A stretch of DNA of 64,000 nt from Protopterus annectens (taxonomy: Eukaryota; Chordata; Ceratodontiformes; Protopteridae): assembly GCF_019279795.1 (NCBI RefSeq), contig NC_056748.1, forward strand, positions 696,674,306 through 696,738,305. The letters are read 5' to 3'. The notes beneath the pieces are model-generated. The model saw nothing but the letters and a program-made list of their open reading frames with translations. It had not been told where the DNA came from and searched no databases. How positions within the stretch are numbered: position 1 is the stretch's first letter; every line of letters starts with the position of its first letter. Shown in pieces: positions 24,371-35,673 of the stretch. A program made the position numbers and the translations under genes.

Positions 24371-24746
24371 CTAAGGAAAAATTCTCTGGAGTCTAGCCAG
24401 GGTATAAAAATATCTATATAAATACTTCCAAGCAAAGATCCTAAATCTTCTAGACTTTGCTGCATATTTGGGAGACATACATATATCCCCCCATTCTTCT
24501 TTTGTGAATTGTTTATCCAATCTCTCTTTCCAATCCTTTCTAACCTCCTCTGACTGATTTCTTATAGTAATCATACAATATTTTATATATTCTACTAATC
24601 ATTCCTTTTTTTAAAGCAGCTTCTGTTCTAGATTCTACTAAAAACTCTACCAGTGCTGGTCTTTCTCTTAAGATTCTGCTATTTCTTTCTCTTTGCCTAT
24701 ACTCTGACAGCAATCCTTGATAAAGAAGGCAATCTATAGCCTGCAC
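24371..24746 (-). pseudogene. L1-2 ORF2 C-terminal region
   Basis: Two overlapping frames on the minus strand: 'ALVEFLVESRTEAALKKGMI' (about 24660-24600) and 'WKERLDKQFTKEEWGDICM' (about 24530-24470), then 'AWKYLYRYFYTLARLQRIFP' (24430-24371). This matches the layout of the L1 ORF2 C-terminal part after the RT, and the same sequence recurs in L1-4 (about 49680-49930). One frameshift near 24560. Confidence 0.6.
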
Positions 24747-25279
24747 TCCAAATAAATTCTTGGCCTCTTCCCATTCTATTACCTTTCCCTCTATTTGCTC
24801 CTAATACCTTGGTTCTTTTGCCAGTTTTGTCTAATAAATTCCAGCCCCCTCATACCTACTGTCTGCATTCCTAACTGCAGTCATCTCTATCGGAAGAATC
24901 TCCATTCCCATGTTGGCTTAGCTCTTACAATACTTTCTGCTACTTTATGAATATAACATTCGCTATAGTTATTGTTACTCTCCATAACTATCTACATCCA
25001 AAATCCCAATCTTTCTTTGTTTCTTGAGCTTCCCCTCTGTTTCATCATCCCTTTCCACTTTGAATTATAGGTTTCTGCTTGTGCTATATAACTGTGTAGC
25101 TCTGAAATACTCCTTCAGATTGGGTAATCCCAAATGGCTTTGTTCAACTGGAAGGATCAGTTTATCCCACTTGGCTCCTGCCATCTTCTCCTACCAGTTA
25201 AAATCCTTCAGCTGTTTATCAAGTGCTATCCACAGCTTCTTCTCTGGCTGATAAATATGCCTGGCCTATGTATTAAACT

Positions 25280-25516
25280 GTTGTTGTTGTGTCTTTCGGC
25301 TTTTCCCGGTTAGGGGTCGCCACAGTGGAACTCCGGTCTGCTAATGATTGGCAGTTGATTTTTACGTGCTGAGTTGCCAGCCCTAATGCACAACCTTCAA
25401 CGAAGGTACTCCCATTCACGCATGTCTCCATGCAGAAGACGCTCTAGCTGAGAGTCGAACCGGTCAGCGTCTTACTGTGAGGCGACAACGCTACCGCAGC
25501 ACCACCACCGCGGATA
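25280..25516 (-). repeat. tRNA-derived SINE, copy 2, with 19-bp target duplication
   Basis: Same family as 21091-21327. On the minus strand: head CCGCGGTGGTGGTGCTGCGG, box B GGTTCGACTCT at about 25451-25462, body with GGAGACATGCGTGAATGGG, and a tail of ACAACAACAAC (25279-25291 in complement). Perfect 19-base direct repeats CTGGCCTATGTATTAAACT flank it at 25261-25279 and 25517-25535, so this is a clean LINE-type insertion into L1-2. Confidence 0.9.
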
Positions 25517-25795
25517 CTGGCCTATGTATTAAACTAAAGAGGCTAAAAACATTTTAACTGCTTTTATCTTGCAATCCATATAACAGCGCTTCCAGTTTCT
25601 CAGTTTTTGTACTTTTTAGTCTCTTCCCACATATCTTTAGCCGCCACACCAAAGTTATTTTTAATCCATACTCCTAAGTACTTCATTTTATCATATCCCA
25701 GTAAATATGGGCACTGGTGAACCAATTTGTGTGTGGGTACGTACTTTACAGCTATTGCCTTTGTTTTAGTTTCATTAATTTTGTATCACAAAAAA

Positions 25796-27317
25796 GTACA
25801 GTTGTGTACACTTACCATAAATGTAGATGTTCGAGTGTATTCACTGTTGCAGTCATTACATTTGGGTTATCTACTTGCAGATAGCCCTCAGTCAGCCTGA
25901 AGTCTTGGGTCCTGCGTCAGTTGCTGTCCCTTCTTCCATGACGTCAGGTCATCAGGGGTATAAAACATGCAGCCGATGCCATTACATCAGTTTTTCTTGC
26001 CCCAGATGTCAGGTGCCCCCCTAATGGGAAGCAATTAAATATAAAATCACAAAGATATACCTCCAACAAAAAAGCAAATACACCAAAAAGGCTTTTAAAT
26101 ATAGTAAGTGTACACAACTGTACTATGTTCTTCGTGTTTCACTGTTGCAGTCATTACATTTGGGTAGATTCCGAAAGCTGTGGTTGGGAGGAGGAATTTA
26201 TATAGCATTAGGGCCAGCTATAAGGTACTGCAGTGGAAAGCCAGCTCTGGATTTAGAGAAAATTGGCAAATGATAATGCTTGGTGAAAGTATGTACAGAA
26301 CTCCAGGTAGCAGCTTCTAGGATGTCCCTGGTAGGGACGCCTCTGAGAAAGGCTGTAGAGGTAGATGCAGCCCTGGTGGAGTGAGGTCTGATCCCCTGGG
26401 GGATAGGTTTTCTATGGTGCTTATAGCAGAAATGAATGCAATGGCTTATCCATTTAGAAATGGTTTGCTTTGAAATAGCCTTCCCCTCTGCCCCTGCAGC
26501 AAATGCCACCAGCAGTTCAGATTTCCTTTGAGGTTTAGTCCTGTCCAAGTACAATCTAAGTTGTCTGTGCACATCTAAGGAATGCAGTATCCGTTCCTCT
26601 TTATTCTGTGGATTGGGAAAGAAGGTTTGCAAATGAATGGACTGATTAAGAGCCACACCGGATACCACCTTGGGCATGAAGGATGGATTGGTTCTGAGGG
26701 ACACCCTGTCTGCATGAAAGATGATAAAAGGCTCCACTGCCATAAGGGCCTGTAATTCAGATACCCTTCTAGCTGAAGTGATTGCTAAAAGGAAAGCTGT
26801 TTTCCAAGAAAGAAATTTTTAAGTCTGCAGTAGCAGCTGGCTCGAAAGGAGGTAGAGTGAGTTTCTCCAAGACAAAGTGAAGGTCCCAGGCTGGGGTTGG
26901 AGCTCTCCTGGGTGGTCTCAAATTTTTGGTCCCTCTGAGAAACTGCATGAGCAGTGGATGAGAGAAGAGGGGAGGTTCTGTGTTATAATGAGCTGATATC
27001 AGTAAGGAGCAAGAAGACGTTTCCCCAATGGGGTACTTAGCTTTAGTTGAAGACTTCGGTTCTGAAACTCGAAAATGAAAATTTCAGGAGTCGGCCGACC
27101 GGCACTTGCGAACTGCTTCTGCTTCGGGCACCGCACAGCAAGAAAGACTGATGTAATGGCGTTGGCTGCATGTTTTATACCCCTGACAACCTGACGTCAT
27201 GGAAGAAGGGACAGCAACTGATGCAGGACCCAAGACTTGTTAATTAGGCCGAATGAGGGCTACCTGTAAGCAGATAACCCAAATGTAATGACTGCAACAG
27301 TGAAACACGAAGAACAT
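25796..27317 (-). mobile_element. DIRS-E, internally deleted DIRS
   Basis: A 1.5-kb derivative of the DIRS-D family. Both outer ends are present: AGTACAG at 25796 and the complement of ATGTTCTTCGTG at 27306-27317. The recombinase is cut at about 26990 and joined directly to the gag leader (about 27000), deleting all of gag and RT. The internal complementary region has lost about 75 bases: TAAGTGTACACAACTG at 26104 follows directly on TTTTAAATATAG. It sits in L1-2 without a target duplication. It looks like a non-autonomous or dead derivative. Confidence 0.85.
26198..26990 (-). pseudogene. DIRS-E tyrosine recombinase, C-terminal part
   Basis: C-terminal two thirds of the recombinase. The 26198-26743 frame is open and keeps 'IRPHSTRAASTSTAFLRGV' (catalytic His and Arg) and 'WSSVHTFTKHYHLP' (Tyr nucleophile). 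Upstream, 26744-26990 shows 'PAWDLHFVLEKLTLPPFEP' in another frame, and the first catalytic Arg region is shifted. The gene is truncated at its N-terminus by the internal deletion. Confidence 0.85.
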
Positions 27318-29090
27318 CATCTGAAACTGCCACAAAATGGTCCACAACACTGAAATGGGCTTTTCTGATTTTAACAGGTATAAAATAATTATCATCTGCA
27401 AACAGATCTAGCTTTTTTGGACTACCATACAAATGATATCCTTGAACTCCTGTGTCTCTTATTTTCTTTGCCATCAGCTTCCCTATGGATTATCAATGTT
27501 CTATTAATGTTGTCAAATGTTTGCCTCTCCTCCACAAAACCACACTGATCCACATCTATCAATTCTGGTATCACCTTTGTCATTTATTTATCCATTACAA
27601 ACACTTTATAATCATGGTTTTGGATTGAAATGGGCCTGTATGTAGCTGGATCTAATGCATCTTTACCCTCTTTAGGTATTACAGCCACCACCACTGGTGT
27701 TTCTCCTCCTCTTAAAATACTGTTAAACAAAATCTTCCAGATCTTTATCAGTTTTTGTCCCTCCTAGCTTCCAAACTTACACAAGAATATCATCTATGCC
27801 TGGGGACGTTCCTGTGGATTGGTTCTACATCACCATTTTATCTCATCTCCTAACTTAGTATTTGAGCTTCATCTACCTCTAACCTTGGGATATTTAATTC
27901 TGCCATAAACATTTCCATCTGTACCTTTGCTTGGTCTTCATATTTCTCTACATTATACAGACTTTCAGAAGATTTTTGAAATATTTCTAGTACCTCTACA
28001 CAATCTCTTATCTTCCTTGTTACCTCTAATTAAGAACTTTGATACACATCCGATAACTATTTCAGATCATGCACCAATAATAAAGATAAAAATGCAGGGT
28101 AATGAAGTAAAGATGAGACACTGGCACATTCTCACCCATCTACATGTTAAAAACAGAAGAATTTAAGGAATGAGTAGATTAAACTATCTGGTAGTTATTA
28201 GGAACGATAGAAAGCATTCCAGAGGTTACAGCTAGTGAGTGGGATAAAATGAAAGTAGAGTTTAAAATGGGAGCAATAAAAGAAAAATACATTTGTTTAA
28301 GAAGTAATAAAAATTATTTAGAGGGGCTAACAAAAGTTAAAGTATTACAAACTAAGGGAAATCTCACAGAACGAGAGAAGGCGCAATTGCAGAGTAAGAG
28401 AGAGAAAATAAGAGAGCAAATTGATAGTAAGCAGGAGTTTAGAAAGACTGCTGTTGAGCAACTGTTGTTTTATAACTGCAGAGCACAGAAACATTTGGCA
28501 CAATGACTTAAACAGAAAGTAGAAAGGGCTGTTACCAAACTTATGGCATATAACAAAAAAATAACCAGAGATGCTGTAGAGGTATTAGAGATAATTTCAG
28601 AAATTTTATGAAAATTTGTATAAAGAAGAGAAGTGGGTAAATAAAAAGCACAAATGGAAATATTTATGGAAGACAAATATAAAAGGTTAGAGGCAGATGA
28701 AGCTCGACAACAGTTAAGACAAGAGGAGATGAAATAAAAATGGTGATGTATAACCAATCTACAAAAAAGTCTGCAGGAATAGATGGCATTCTGGTGAAAG
28801 CTAAGACAGAAGAAAATCAAAGATCTGGAAAGTTTTCTTTAACAGTACTTTAAAAGCCCAGGAGGCACTAACATCCTGGAAAAAAAGCTGTGGTGGTTGT
28901 AAAATCTAAAGACGGTAAAGACCCATCAGATACAGCTTCATACAAGCCCATTTCAATTTTAAATCATGAAGACAAAAGAATGGCAAAGGTGATGCCAAAA
29001 CTGGCAGATATGGACTAATGTGGGTTTGTGAAGGGGAAGCAAACATTTGACAACATTAATAGAACAATGACAATCCAGAAGGAAGCAGAA

Positions 29091-29325
29091 AGTACAGTTG
29101 TGTAACTTACCATAAATGTAGATGTTCGAGTGTATTCACTGTTGCAGTCATTACATTTGGGTAATCTGCTGGCAGATTGCCCTCAGTCGGCCTGAATAAC
29201 AAATTCTTGGGTCCTGCATCAGTTGCTGACTCTTCTTTCATGACGTCAGGGGTATAACATGCAGCCGACGCCATTTTATTCAGTTTTTCTTGCCCCAGAT
29301 GTCAGGTGCCCCCCAAATGGGGAGC

Positions 29326-29386
<61 letters not shown>

Positions 29387-29612
29387 CAGTAAATATATAT
29401 AAATGCACTTTTAGAAACATAAACTTTACCTTCAGCTAAAATCAAATACACCACAAAGGCTTTTGTGTATAGTGAAGGAAAGAAAAGGGGGGATAGCGGG
29501 TGGGTAACCCGGACTGCAACAGTGAATACACTCTAACATCTACATTTATGGTAAGTGTACACAACTGTACTATGTTCTTCGTGTTTCACTGTTGCAGTCA
29601 TTACATTTGGGT
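29091..29612 (-). repeat. DIRS-D 3' inverted repeat and internal complementary region
   Basis: 29138-29295 is the inverted counterpart of 34503-34670. The outermost 47 bases (29091-29137) are unique to this end and recur, complementary, at 29512-29565. Positions 29566-29612 match the opposite end of the element (34640-34685, in complement). The block 29512-29612 therefore reads as the two element ends joined: ...CTGTACT next to ATGTTCTTC... at 29565/29566. This is the DIRS internal complementary region, used in models of circle formation. Confidence 0.9.
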
Positions 29613-29644
29613 AGAATCCCAAAGCTATGGATGGGAGGCTGGAA

Positions 29645-30699
29645 CTAAATAGCATTAGCAGCGGATATAAGGCCCTGTAGAACTGCAGTGGCAAAGCCTG
29701 CCCTGGACTTAGAGAAGAGAGGCAAATTATAATGCTTTGTAAAAGTATGAACAGAGCTCCAAGTAGCAGCTTCTAGAATGTCTTTGGTTGGCACCCCTCT
29801 GAGAAAAGCTGCTGAAGTAGATGCAGCCCTGGTGGAATGTGACCTGATTCCCTTGGGGAACGGTTTACCATGATGCAAGTAGCAGAAACGAATGCAGTGG
29901 CTTATCCACTTTGAAACAGTCTGCTTTGAAATAGCCTTCCCCTCTGATCCTGCAGCAAATGCCACCAGTAGCTGCTCAGACTTTCTTAGAGATTTGGTCC
30001 TGTTTAAGTAAAATCTTAGTTGCCTGTGTACATCCAAGGAATGCAGAATCCACTCCCCCTTGTTCTGCGGATTTGGGTAAAAAGTTGGCAGGTGAATAGT
30101 TTGGTTAAGGGCCACACTGGATACCACCTTAGGCATAAAGGAAGGATTAGTCCTGAGGGACACCCTGTCCAGGTAAAATGTAATAAAAGGCTCCACAGCC
30201 ATGAGGGCCTGTAGTTCTGAAACCCTTCTTGCTGAAGTGATTGCCAGAAGGAAAGCTGTTTTCCAAGATAAAAACTTTATATCCGCAGTAGCTGCTGGTT
30301 CAAATGGAGGCAGGGTGAGCTTTTCCAACACAAAATTGAGGTCCCATGCAGGAGTTGGTGATCTTCTGGGAGGCCTTAAATTTTTGGCCCCTCTAAGATA
30401 CTGTTTTAGTAGAGGATGAGAAAAGATGGGAGGCTCTGTGCTGTAATGAGCCGAGATGGCAGAGGCATGGATTTTTATTGATGAAAAAGATAGGCCCTTG
30501 TCAAGCATCTCAGTCAAGTATTGTAAAATCTCAGAATATTCGGCTTTGCTGTGTCCGTTCCTTGTGCTTGGTTCCAAGCACAGAATCTCTTCCATTTATC
30601 AGCATAAGATTTTCTAATACTAGGCCTTCTGGCTTCCAAACTGACATCCATCACAGATTGATTGAGAGGAGTTGTTTGAATAATTACATGATCAGCCAT
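29645..30699 (-). pseudogene. DIRS-D tyrosine recombinase, one frameshift
   Basis: DIRS integrase. A start 'MADHVIIQTTPLNQ' at 30699 is plausible, as it precedes the conserved 'LEARRPSIRKSYADKWKRF' SAM-like DNA-binding region. A frameshift at about 30550 separates this from a 316-codon open frame (29645-30595) carrying 'ASAISAHYS', 'ITSARRVSELQAL' (catalytic Arg), 'KAISKQTVSKWISHC', 'HSTRAASTSAAFLRG' (His, Arg) and 'WSSVHTFTKHYNLP' (Tyr nucleophile). All four visible catalytic residues are kept, so the frameshift is the main defect. Confidence 0.85.
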
Positions 30700-32644
30700 G
30701 CTGCCAGGTTCGGAGTTTGGAGCTGATTGTGCAGAATTTGATTGCTCTGCTGAGACAGTAGATGAGGTATTTGAGGCAAGTACCAAGGAGGGAGTTGAGA
30801 CATATTCCTCAGAATTGGGTACAAGTGCTGGCGAGGCCAGTCCTGGGCAATTAGGATCATTTTTGTTTTTTTCTGTCTGACCTTTAGTAAGACCTTGGGA
30901 AGAAGAGGGAGAGGAGGAAAGGCGTAGACTGATAGGTTTTTCCAACTGAAGGATAGAGCATCCATGCTTGTCTGTGATAAGTCCTTGTGCAGAATTTGTC
31001 CAGTTGATAATTTTGGGGAGAAGCAAATAGATCTGTGTCCGGACACCCCATTTCTCTGTTATCATGCTGAAGACTTGTGGATCCAGTTTCCACTCGTGAG
31101 GGTCCATAAGATTTCTGCTTAGGTTGTCTGCCAGAGTATTTTGTTTTCCTGGCAGGAATTGAGCTTGAAGATGTACTTGGTAAGTCAAGACTGTGTCCCA
31201 CAATGCCATGGCTAGTCTGTAAAGGGGGTAGGAATGTGTACCCCCCCCGCTTGTTTATGTACCACATAACCGTGGTGTTGTCCATCTTTATCAGTAGTTT
31301 TCCTGGATGAAGTATGTCCTTGAAGGCTGTCGGCATTCTGAACAGCTAACATCTCTTTCTGGTTGATATGCAGATGCACTTGTTTTGGGCTCCATATGCC
31401 CTGAATGCATCTCCACGCCAGGTGGGCCCCCCAAGCATAGTCTGATGTGTCTGTAGTTAGGGTTTGGGTGGCAGGGGGTAGAGTGAAAGACCGTCCCATG
31501 TTCTGGTGACAGGTCTCTGCCCACCAAAGAAACTCCTGTTGTAGGCAGGGAATGAGAGGAATCATTGTTTCCAGACTGTGACAATGTTGACTCCATAAAC
31601 TTTTTAGATACCACTGTAGTTTCTTCATATGCAGTCTTGCATATGGAATAAGTAGAATGCAGGATGCCATGAACCCCACAGCCTGCAGGAATTTGTCTTG
31701 CAGATAACTGGGTTTTTGTTGCCATCTGTTTGAAGTAAATAGTCAGTTGCCTTTGCTTGTCTGGTGTAAGGTAAGCCATCTGGGCAGTTGTATTCAAGCT
31801 TGCACCCAGGAATGTAATCTTTTGAGAGGGTATCAGTTGTGATTTCTTTTCGTTTACTGTGTACCCTAGGCATGTTAGAAGCCTTTTTACAAATGCCAGA
31901 TGTTGAAGAAGAATGTCCTTGTTTTCTGCTTGAATGAGACAGTCGTCCAAGTAAGGATAGATTTGTATGCTTCTTTGTCTGCAAAATGCAATTACTGGTG
32001 CCCAGGCACTTTGTAAAGACCCTGGGCGCAGTAGATAAGCCAAAGGGCAGTGCAGAGAATTGGTAATGCATGAAACCAGCCTTGAAGCGGAGATATCTTC
32101 TGCACGATTCCCTTATTGGGATATGCAGGTATGCCTCTTTTAAGTCTAGAGTCACTAACCAAGCCTTCTTGCCCAGCATGGGCAGAAGCTACTGCAAAGT
32201 CAGCATTTTGAATTTTGGGATGTCCAAAAATGTGTTCAAAATTGATAAATCCAGTATTGGGGGCCAGGCATTGTCTTTTCTGGGTACCAGGAACAGTCTT
32301 GAATAAAACCCTTGCCCTTTTTCCTGTTCTGGTACTGGCTGAATAGCTCCCATATCCATGAGGGATGTAACCTGTTTCTGTGCCTCTGCCCATTGATTTT
32401 GTGGCAGATGTGGCCAACCGTTTGGAATTGGCAAGGAATGGAAATGAAATCTGTATCCCTGGGATACTATGTTTAATACCCACTTGTCCTGGGTTATTAA
32501 CTGCCAATTTTGAGCATGAAGTGCTAATTTTCCCTCTAAGGGGGCTGCCAAAAGACAAGTGCTTGGTGATGGCAGAGGGAAGTCATTGTGACTGTTTACT
32601 GTAGGGTTGTGCTTTGTTTCCTCCAGATTTGGAGATAGAGGCAC
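30700..32644 (-). pseudogene. DIRS-D reverse transcriptase / RNase H, frameshifted
   Basis: Starts 'MPLSPNLEETKHNPT' in the gag overlap. RT: 'QGFYSRLFLVPRKDNAW', 'ILDLSILNTFLDIPKFKML', 'WLVTLDLKEAYLHIPI' (first Asp), 'FSALPFGLSTAPRVFTK', then 'IQIYPYLDDCLIQAENK' (Y-L-D-D, intact) at about 31950. RNase H follows with 'TTDTSDYAWGAHLAW' (about 31450), 'HINQKEMLAVQ', 'DNTTVMWYINKRGG' and 'LPGKQNTLADNLSR' (about 31150). Frame changes at about 32185, 31990, 31680 and 31330. The catalytic residues are kept. Confidence 0.85.
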
Positions 32645-34366
32645 CCCATTGCTTTGACCTGTAAGAACCCTGTCGTTGGTATCTACAGCATTTTGAGCGC
32701 CTTGATTTGCCCCATGAGGCTCTGTCGGGCACAGGAAAGGACCATTTTTTTGTAGGCCAGTGTCTACTGAATCTGGGTGGCTGCATTTGTAAGAAATCTT
32801 TTACAGTTTGCATAGATTTAGCTTTGTCTTCCATTTTCTTTAAAACCTCTTCTGCCTTATTACCAAACAGAGTATCATGCTGTAAAGGTGCATCCAACAA
32901 TTTAGGCAGATATTGCTCCTTGAGCCAGGCATGCCTTCTAATCACAGATCCAGTAACTGCGGCCCTGCAAGAGGCCTCCAAGGAATCAAAACCACATTGC
33001 AAAGTATGCTTTCCAACCTGTTTTGCTGCATGCAATAATTCCTGTAATTCTTTACTTTCCACACATTCAGAAATCAACATCATTTTCTGTTTCAATAATC
33101 CCATAACATGCTGTTGATATTTAAGCATATGAAACTGACAGTTTAAGGGCCTAACTGCCAAGGTTGCAGATGTATAAACCTTCTTTCTCCATCTATCCAG
33201 CACCCTGGAATCCCTATCAGAGGGGGTAGGATTCTTAGCTGTTGAGGCCTTTACACCTTTGGGACCCTGTGAGATAGTTTCAGGGTCAGCAGCAGGATCT
33301 TTGAATAAAACTTTGTGGAAGTCAGGAACCCTGTAATATCTGTCTGGCTTACTAGGAGCCGGAGGTAGGGAATCGGGAGCCATGCTTGATTCTGAAAACA
33401 CATCATCAACAATGTCTAATACAGGAGGTATAGCCAAAGGTCTATGTTGAGGAAGAAGAAGGAAACCCCTAAGCCTCTTTTTTGATTCCGAGAAATCCTG
33501 ACTCTCCCAATGAAAATGTTCCCTTAAAGTATGCAAGGTTTCTCCAAAAGAATAATCTTCAGGAGGAGATGCAGATGGGATGGATTCCTCTGCATCTGAA
33601 TCCTCATAGGGTGGTATAGAAAATTCCTGATCAGAAGAAATAGAAACCTGATCTGAAGATTCATAATCAGTGTCTTGCCTAGGCCTATTATCGGGGGGGG
33701 GGGTTGGGAACCCCTGATCAAAGTAATTAAGTCTTCAGCCATTTTGATCATCTGTTTTTTAGGCATAGAGGCCTGAGCACGTGGCTCATGCGTCGGGTTT
33801 TTAGCCTTAGAAGTTGCTTTTGTCTTTGAAGCTGGCGTCGGTTTTATATAGAAATGTTGAGGCCTGAAAACACCCTCAGAAGCCGGTGCCTGCTCAGCGG
33901 CTCCGGACCCATCCGAGGGAGAGACATCCTCAGGTACAATACTCTGAGAATCTCGCGGCATGCCGGACTCCACATGGGTCTCAGTAGAAGCCTGCGACTC
34001 GAAAGCGGGTATCAGGGGCTGCGAAAGCGCCTCACTGAGTACCGGCAAAGTGGCGACTGGCTTAGAAGAAGCTTTGTCGTCGGTTTTGGACCTCGACGGT
34101 CTGTCTCTGTCCCTTTCTTTGCGTTTTTTGTGAGCTCCGGTAGTCGGATTGTTAACCAATGACATTTCAGGGTAATTAAATCTGTTTCCAAAATATTTTG
34201 AAGCAAAGATACACCGACGCTTAATAGTGCGTTGGTTAAATCTAGCACAAAACCGACAGCAATGCACGTTATGATCTGGGCTTAGGCAAGGAATAGAGTA
34301 CAAATGAAAATCCTTATGAGGTATTTGCTTCCCACAAGTAATGCAATTATTAACTTTTACTGACAT
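32583..34366 (-). pseudogene. DIRS-D gag, one homopolymer frameshift
   Basis: Gag-like protein of about 594 codons. The N-terminus has a Cys/His motif 'NNCITCGKQIPHKDFH' with 'SIPCLSPDHNVHCCRFCARF'. A Ser/Lys-rich basic stretch follows, then an acidic PEST-like part, 'FGETLHTLREHFHW', and the conserved block 'KKVYTSATLAVRPLNCQFHM'. The C-terminus is basic ('KSRRSKCCRYQRQGSYR'), which suits nucleic-acid binding. The N- and C-terminal halves are in different frames, changing at the run of ten or so G at 33692-33702 (plus strand). The last 60 bases overlap the RT ORF. Confidence 0.8.
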
Positions 34367-34502
34367 CGGTATGGAGCAAGAAAAAGTTTCCCCAAAGGGG
34401 TACTTAACTTTAATTGAAGACTTCGGTTCTGAAACTCGAATGCGAAAATTTCAGGAGTCGGCCGACCGGTAATTGCGAACTGCTTCTGCTTCGGCACAGC
34501 GC

Positions 34503-34685
34503 GGCAAGAAAGACTGAATAAAATGGTGTCGGCTGCATGTTTTATACCCCTGACGACCTGACGTCATGGAAGAAGAGACAGCAACCGACGCAGGACCCAA
34601 AACTTTGTTATTCAGGCCGAGTGAGGGCAACCTGCCAGCAGATTACCCAAATGTAATGACTGCAACAGTGAAACACAAAGAACAT
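34503..34685 (-). promoter_or_regulatory. DIRS-D 5' inverted repeat with CRE and TATA
   Basis: This terminal repeat faces into the element. In element orientation a perfect TGACGTCA (34559-34566) precedes a TATA-like GGGTATAAAA (about 34540-34551), and the leader 'GCAGCCGACACCATTTT' follows. The same arrangement exists at the other end (CRE 29241-29248, TATA at about 29251) because the repeats are inverted, so both ends carry an inward promoter-like unit. Function is inferred from motif spacing. Confidence 0.65.
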
Positions 34686-35110
34686 CGTAGGAAAATACCA
34701 CTGTTATTGGTGGGTCTTGATACAGAGAAAGCATTTGACAGAGTAAGCTGGGATTTTATGAGTAGGACAATGGAAGCATTTGCATTTCCAGATACAATAA
34801 TAAGGTTAATCAGACGACTATATGAGGGATCAGGGGTAAAAATCAAACTGGGTGGGTTCCTCTATAAGTTGTGTCTGAACAGAGGAAAAAGCAAGAGTAT
34901 CTTCTTTCCCATTTATTTGCATTCTATTTAGAACCAATGGCAAAGAAAATAAGGGACTCGGAAATTCAAAGATTCAATTGGTACGATAATCAAGAAAAGT
35001 TTGCTTTATTTGCAGATATTTTGTACCTGATGGAACCAGAAAAGGATATGTCAGTGTTGTGGAATATTCTGAGAGAGTTCTGTGTTTTTTTCATGATATG
35101 AAATTAATTA
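34686..35110 (+). pseudogene. L1-1 ORF2 RT core, broken
   Basis: RT palm of L1-1 downstream of DIRS-D: 'PLLLVGLDTEKAFDRVSWDF' (34700-34760, first catalytic Asp), 'IIRLIRRLYEGSGVKIKLGG' (about 34797-34855), then, after frame changes, 'LEPMAKKIRDSEIQ' (about 34927) and 'LFADILYLMEPEKDMSV' (about 35008-35055), where F-A-D-D is expected and the second Asp is lost. Before DIRS-D the motif 'CGFVKGKQTFDNINRTM' lies at 29019-29070. Downstream to 36930 the C-terminal part is only recognisable in fragments such as 36040-36300. Confidence 0.75.
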
Positions 35111-35551
35111 GGATATAAACAAAGCCTACAGCTATAAACTATGTACCCACACACAAACTGGTCCAGCAATATTCATATTTATGGGGATGTGATAAAATGA
35201 AGTACTTAGGAGTATGGATATAAAAAAAAAGGATTCAGTTATGGCAGCTAAGGATATGTGGGAATAAACTAAAAATATAACAAAAACTAAGAAACTAGAA
35301 GCTCTTGCCTATGGATATGGATAGCAAGATAAAAGCAGTACAAATGTTTTAGTCCCTTAAGTTTTATACACAGTTCAGGCATGTTTTTATCAGCCAGAGG
35401 AGAAGTTGTGGACAGTAATTAATAAACAGATGATGGATTTTATTTGGGAGGGGAAACAGGGTAAGTGTCAAATGGGATAAGCGGATCCTTCCAACAGAAG
35501 GAGGTTTAGGATTACCTGATTTGAAGGGATATTTTAGAGTTACACAGTTAA

Positions 35552-35554
<3 letters not shown>

Positions 35555-35603
<49 letters not shown>

Positions 35604-35605
35604 CG

Positions 35606-35669
<64 letters not shown>
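35555..35669. repeat. (TA)n microsatellite
   Basis: About 115 bases of nearly pure TA dinucleotides with a few G/C interruptions (TATGTATGTACG at about 35595-35606), inside the 3' part of L1-1. A second (TA)n of about 40 bases lies at 29341-29382 in DIRS-D. Confidence 0.95.

Positions 35670-35673
<4 letters not shown>

Larger units (their letters stand above)
22167..28028 (-). mobile_element. L1-2, opposite-strand L1 inserted in L1-1
   Basis: An L1-type LINE on the minus strand, 3' end at 22167 and 5' truncation at 28028. It is flanked by ATTAAGAA at 22159-22166 and 28029-28036, and removing it restores the L1-1 endonuclease reading seen in L1-3 (about 40160-40230). It was itself hit by CR1-b (22436-23976), a SINE (25280-25516) and DIRS-E (25796-27317). 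ORF2 RT and C-terminal parts are readable in pieces (27400-28000, 24371-24746). Confidence 0.75.
29091..34685 (-). mobile_element. DIRS-D, complete DIRS retrotransposon in L1-1
   Basis: A 5.6-kb DIRS element with both termini. 5' end: complement of ATGTTCTTTGTG at 34685. 3' end: AGTACAG at 29091. Gene order is gag (34366-32583), RT/RNase H (32644-30700), recombinase (30699-29645). It was inserted in ORF2 of L1-1 with no target duplication, and the L1 codons on either side (gaa / cgt) join in frame. A (TA)n tract at 29341-29382 lies between the 3' repeat and the internal complementary region. All genes carry a few frameshifts but the divergence is modest. Confidence 0.9.
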
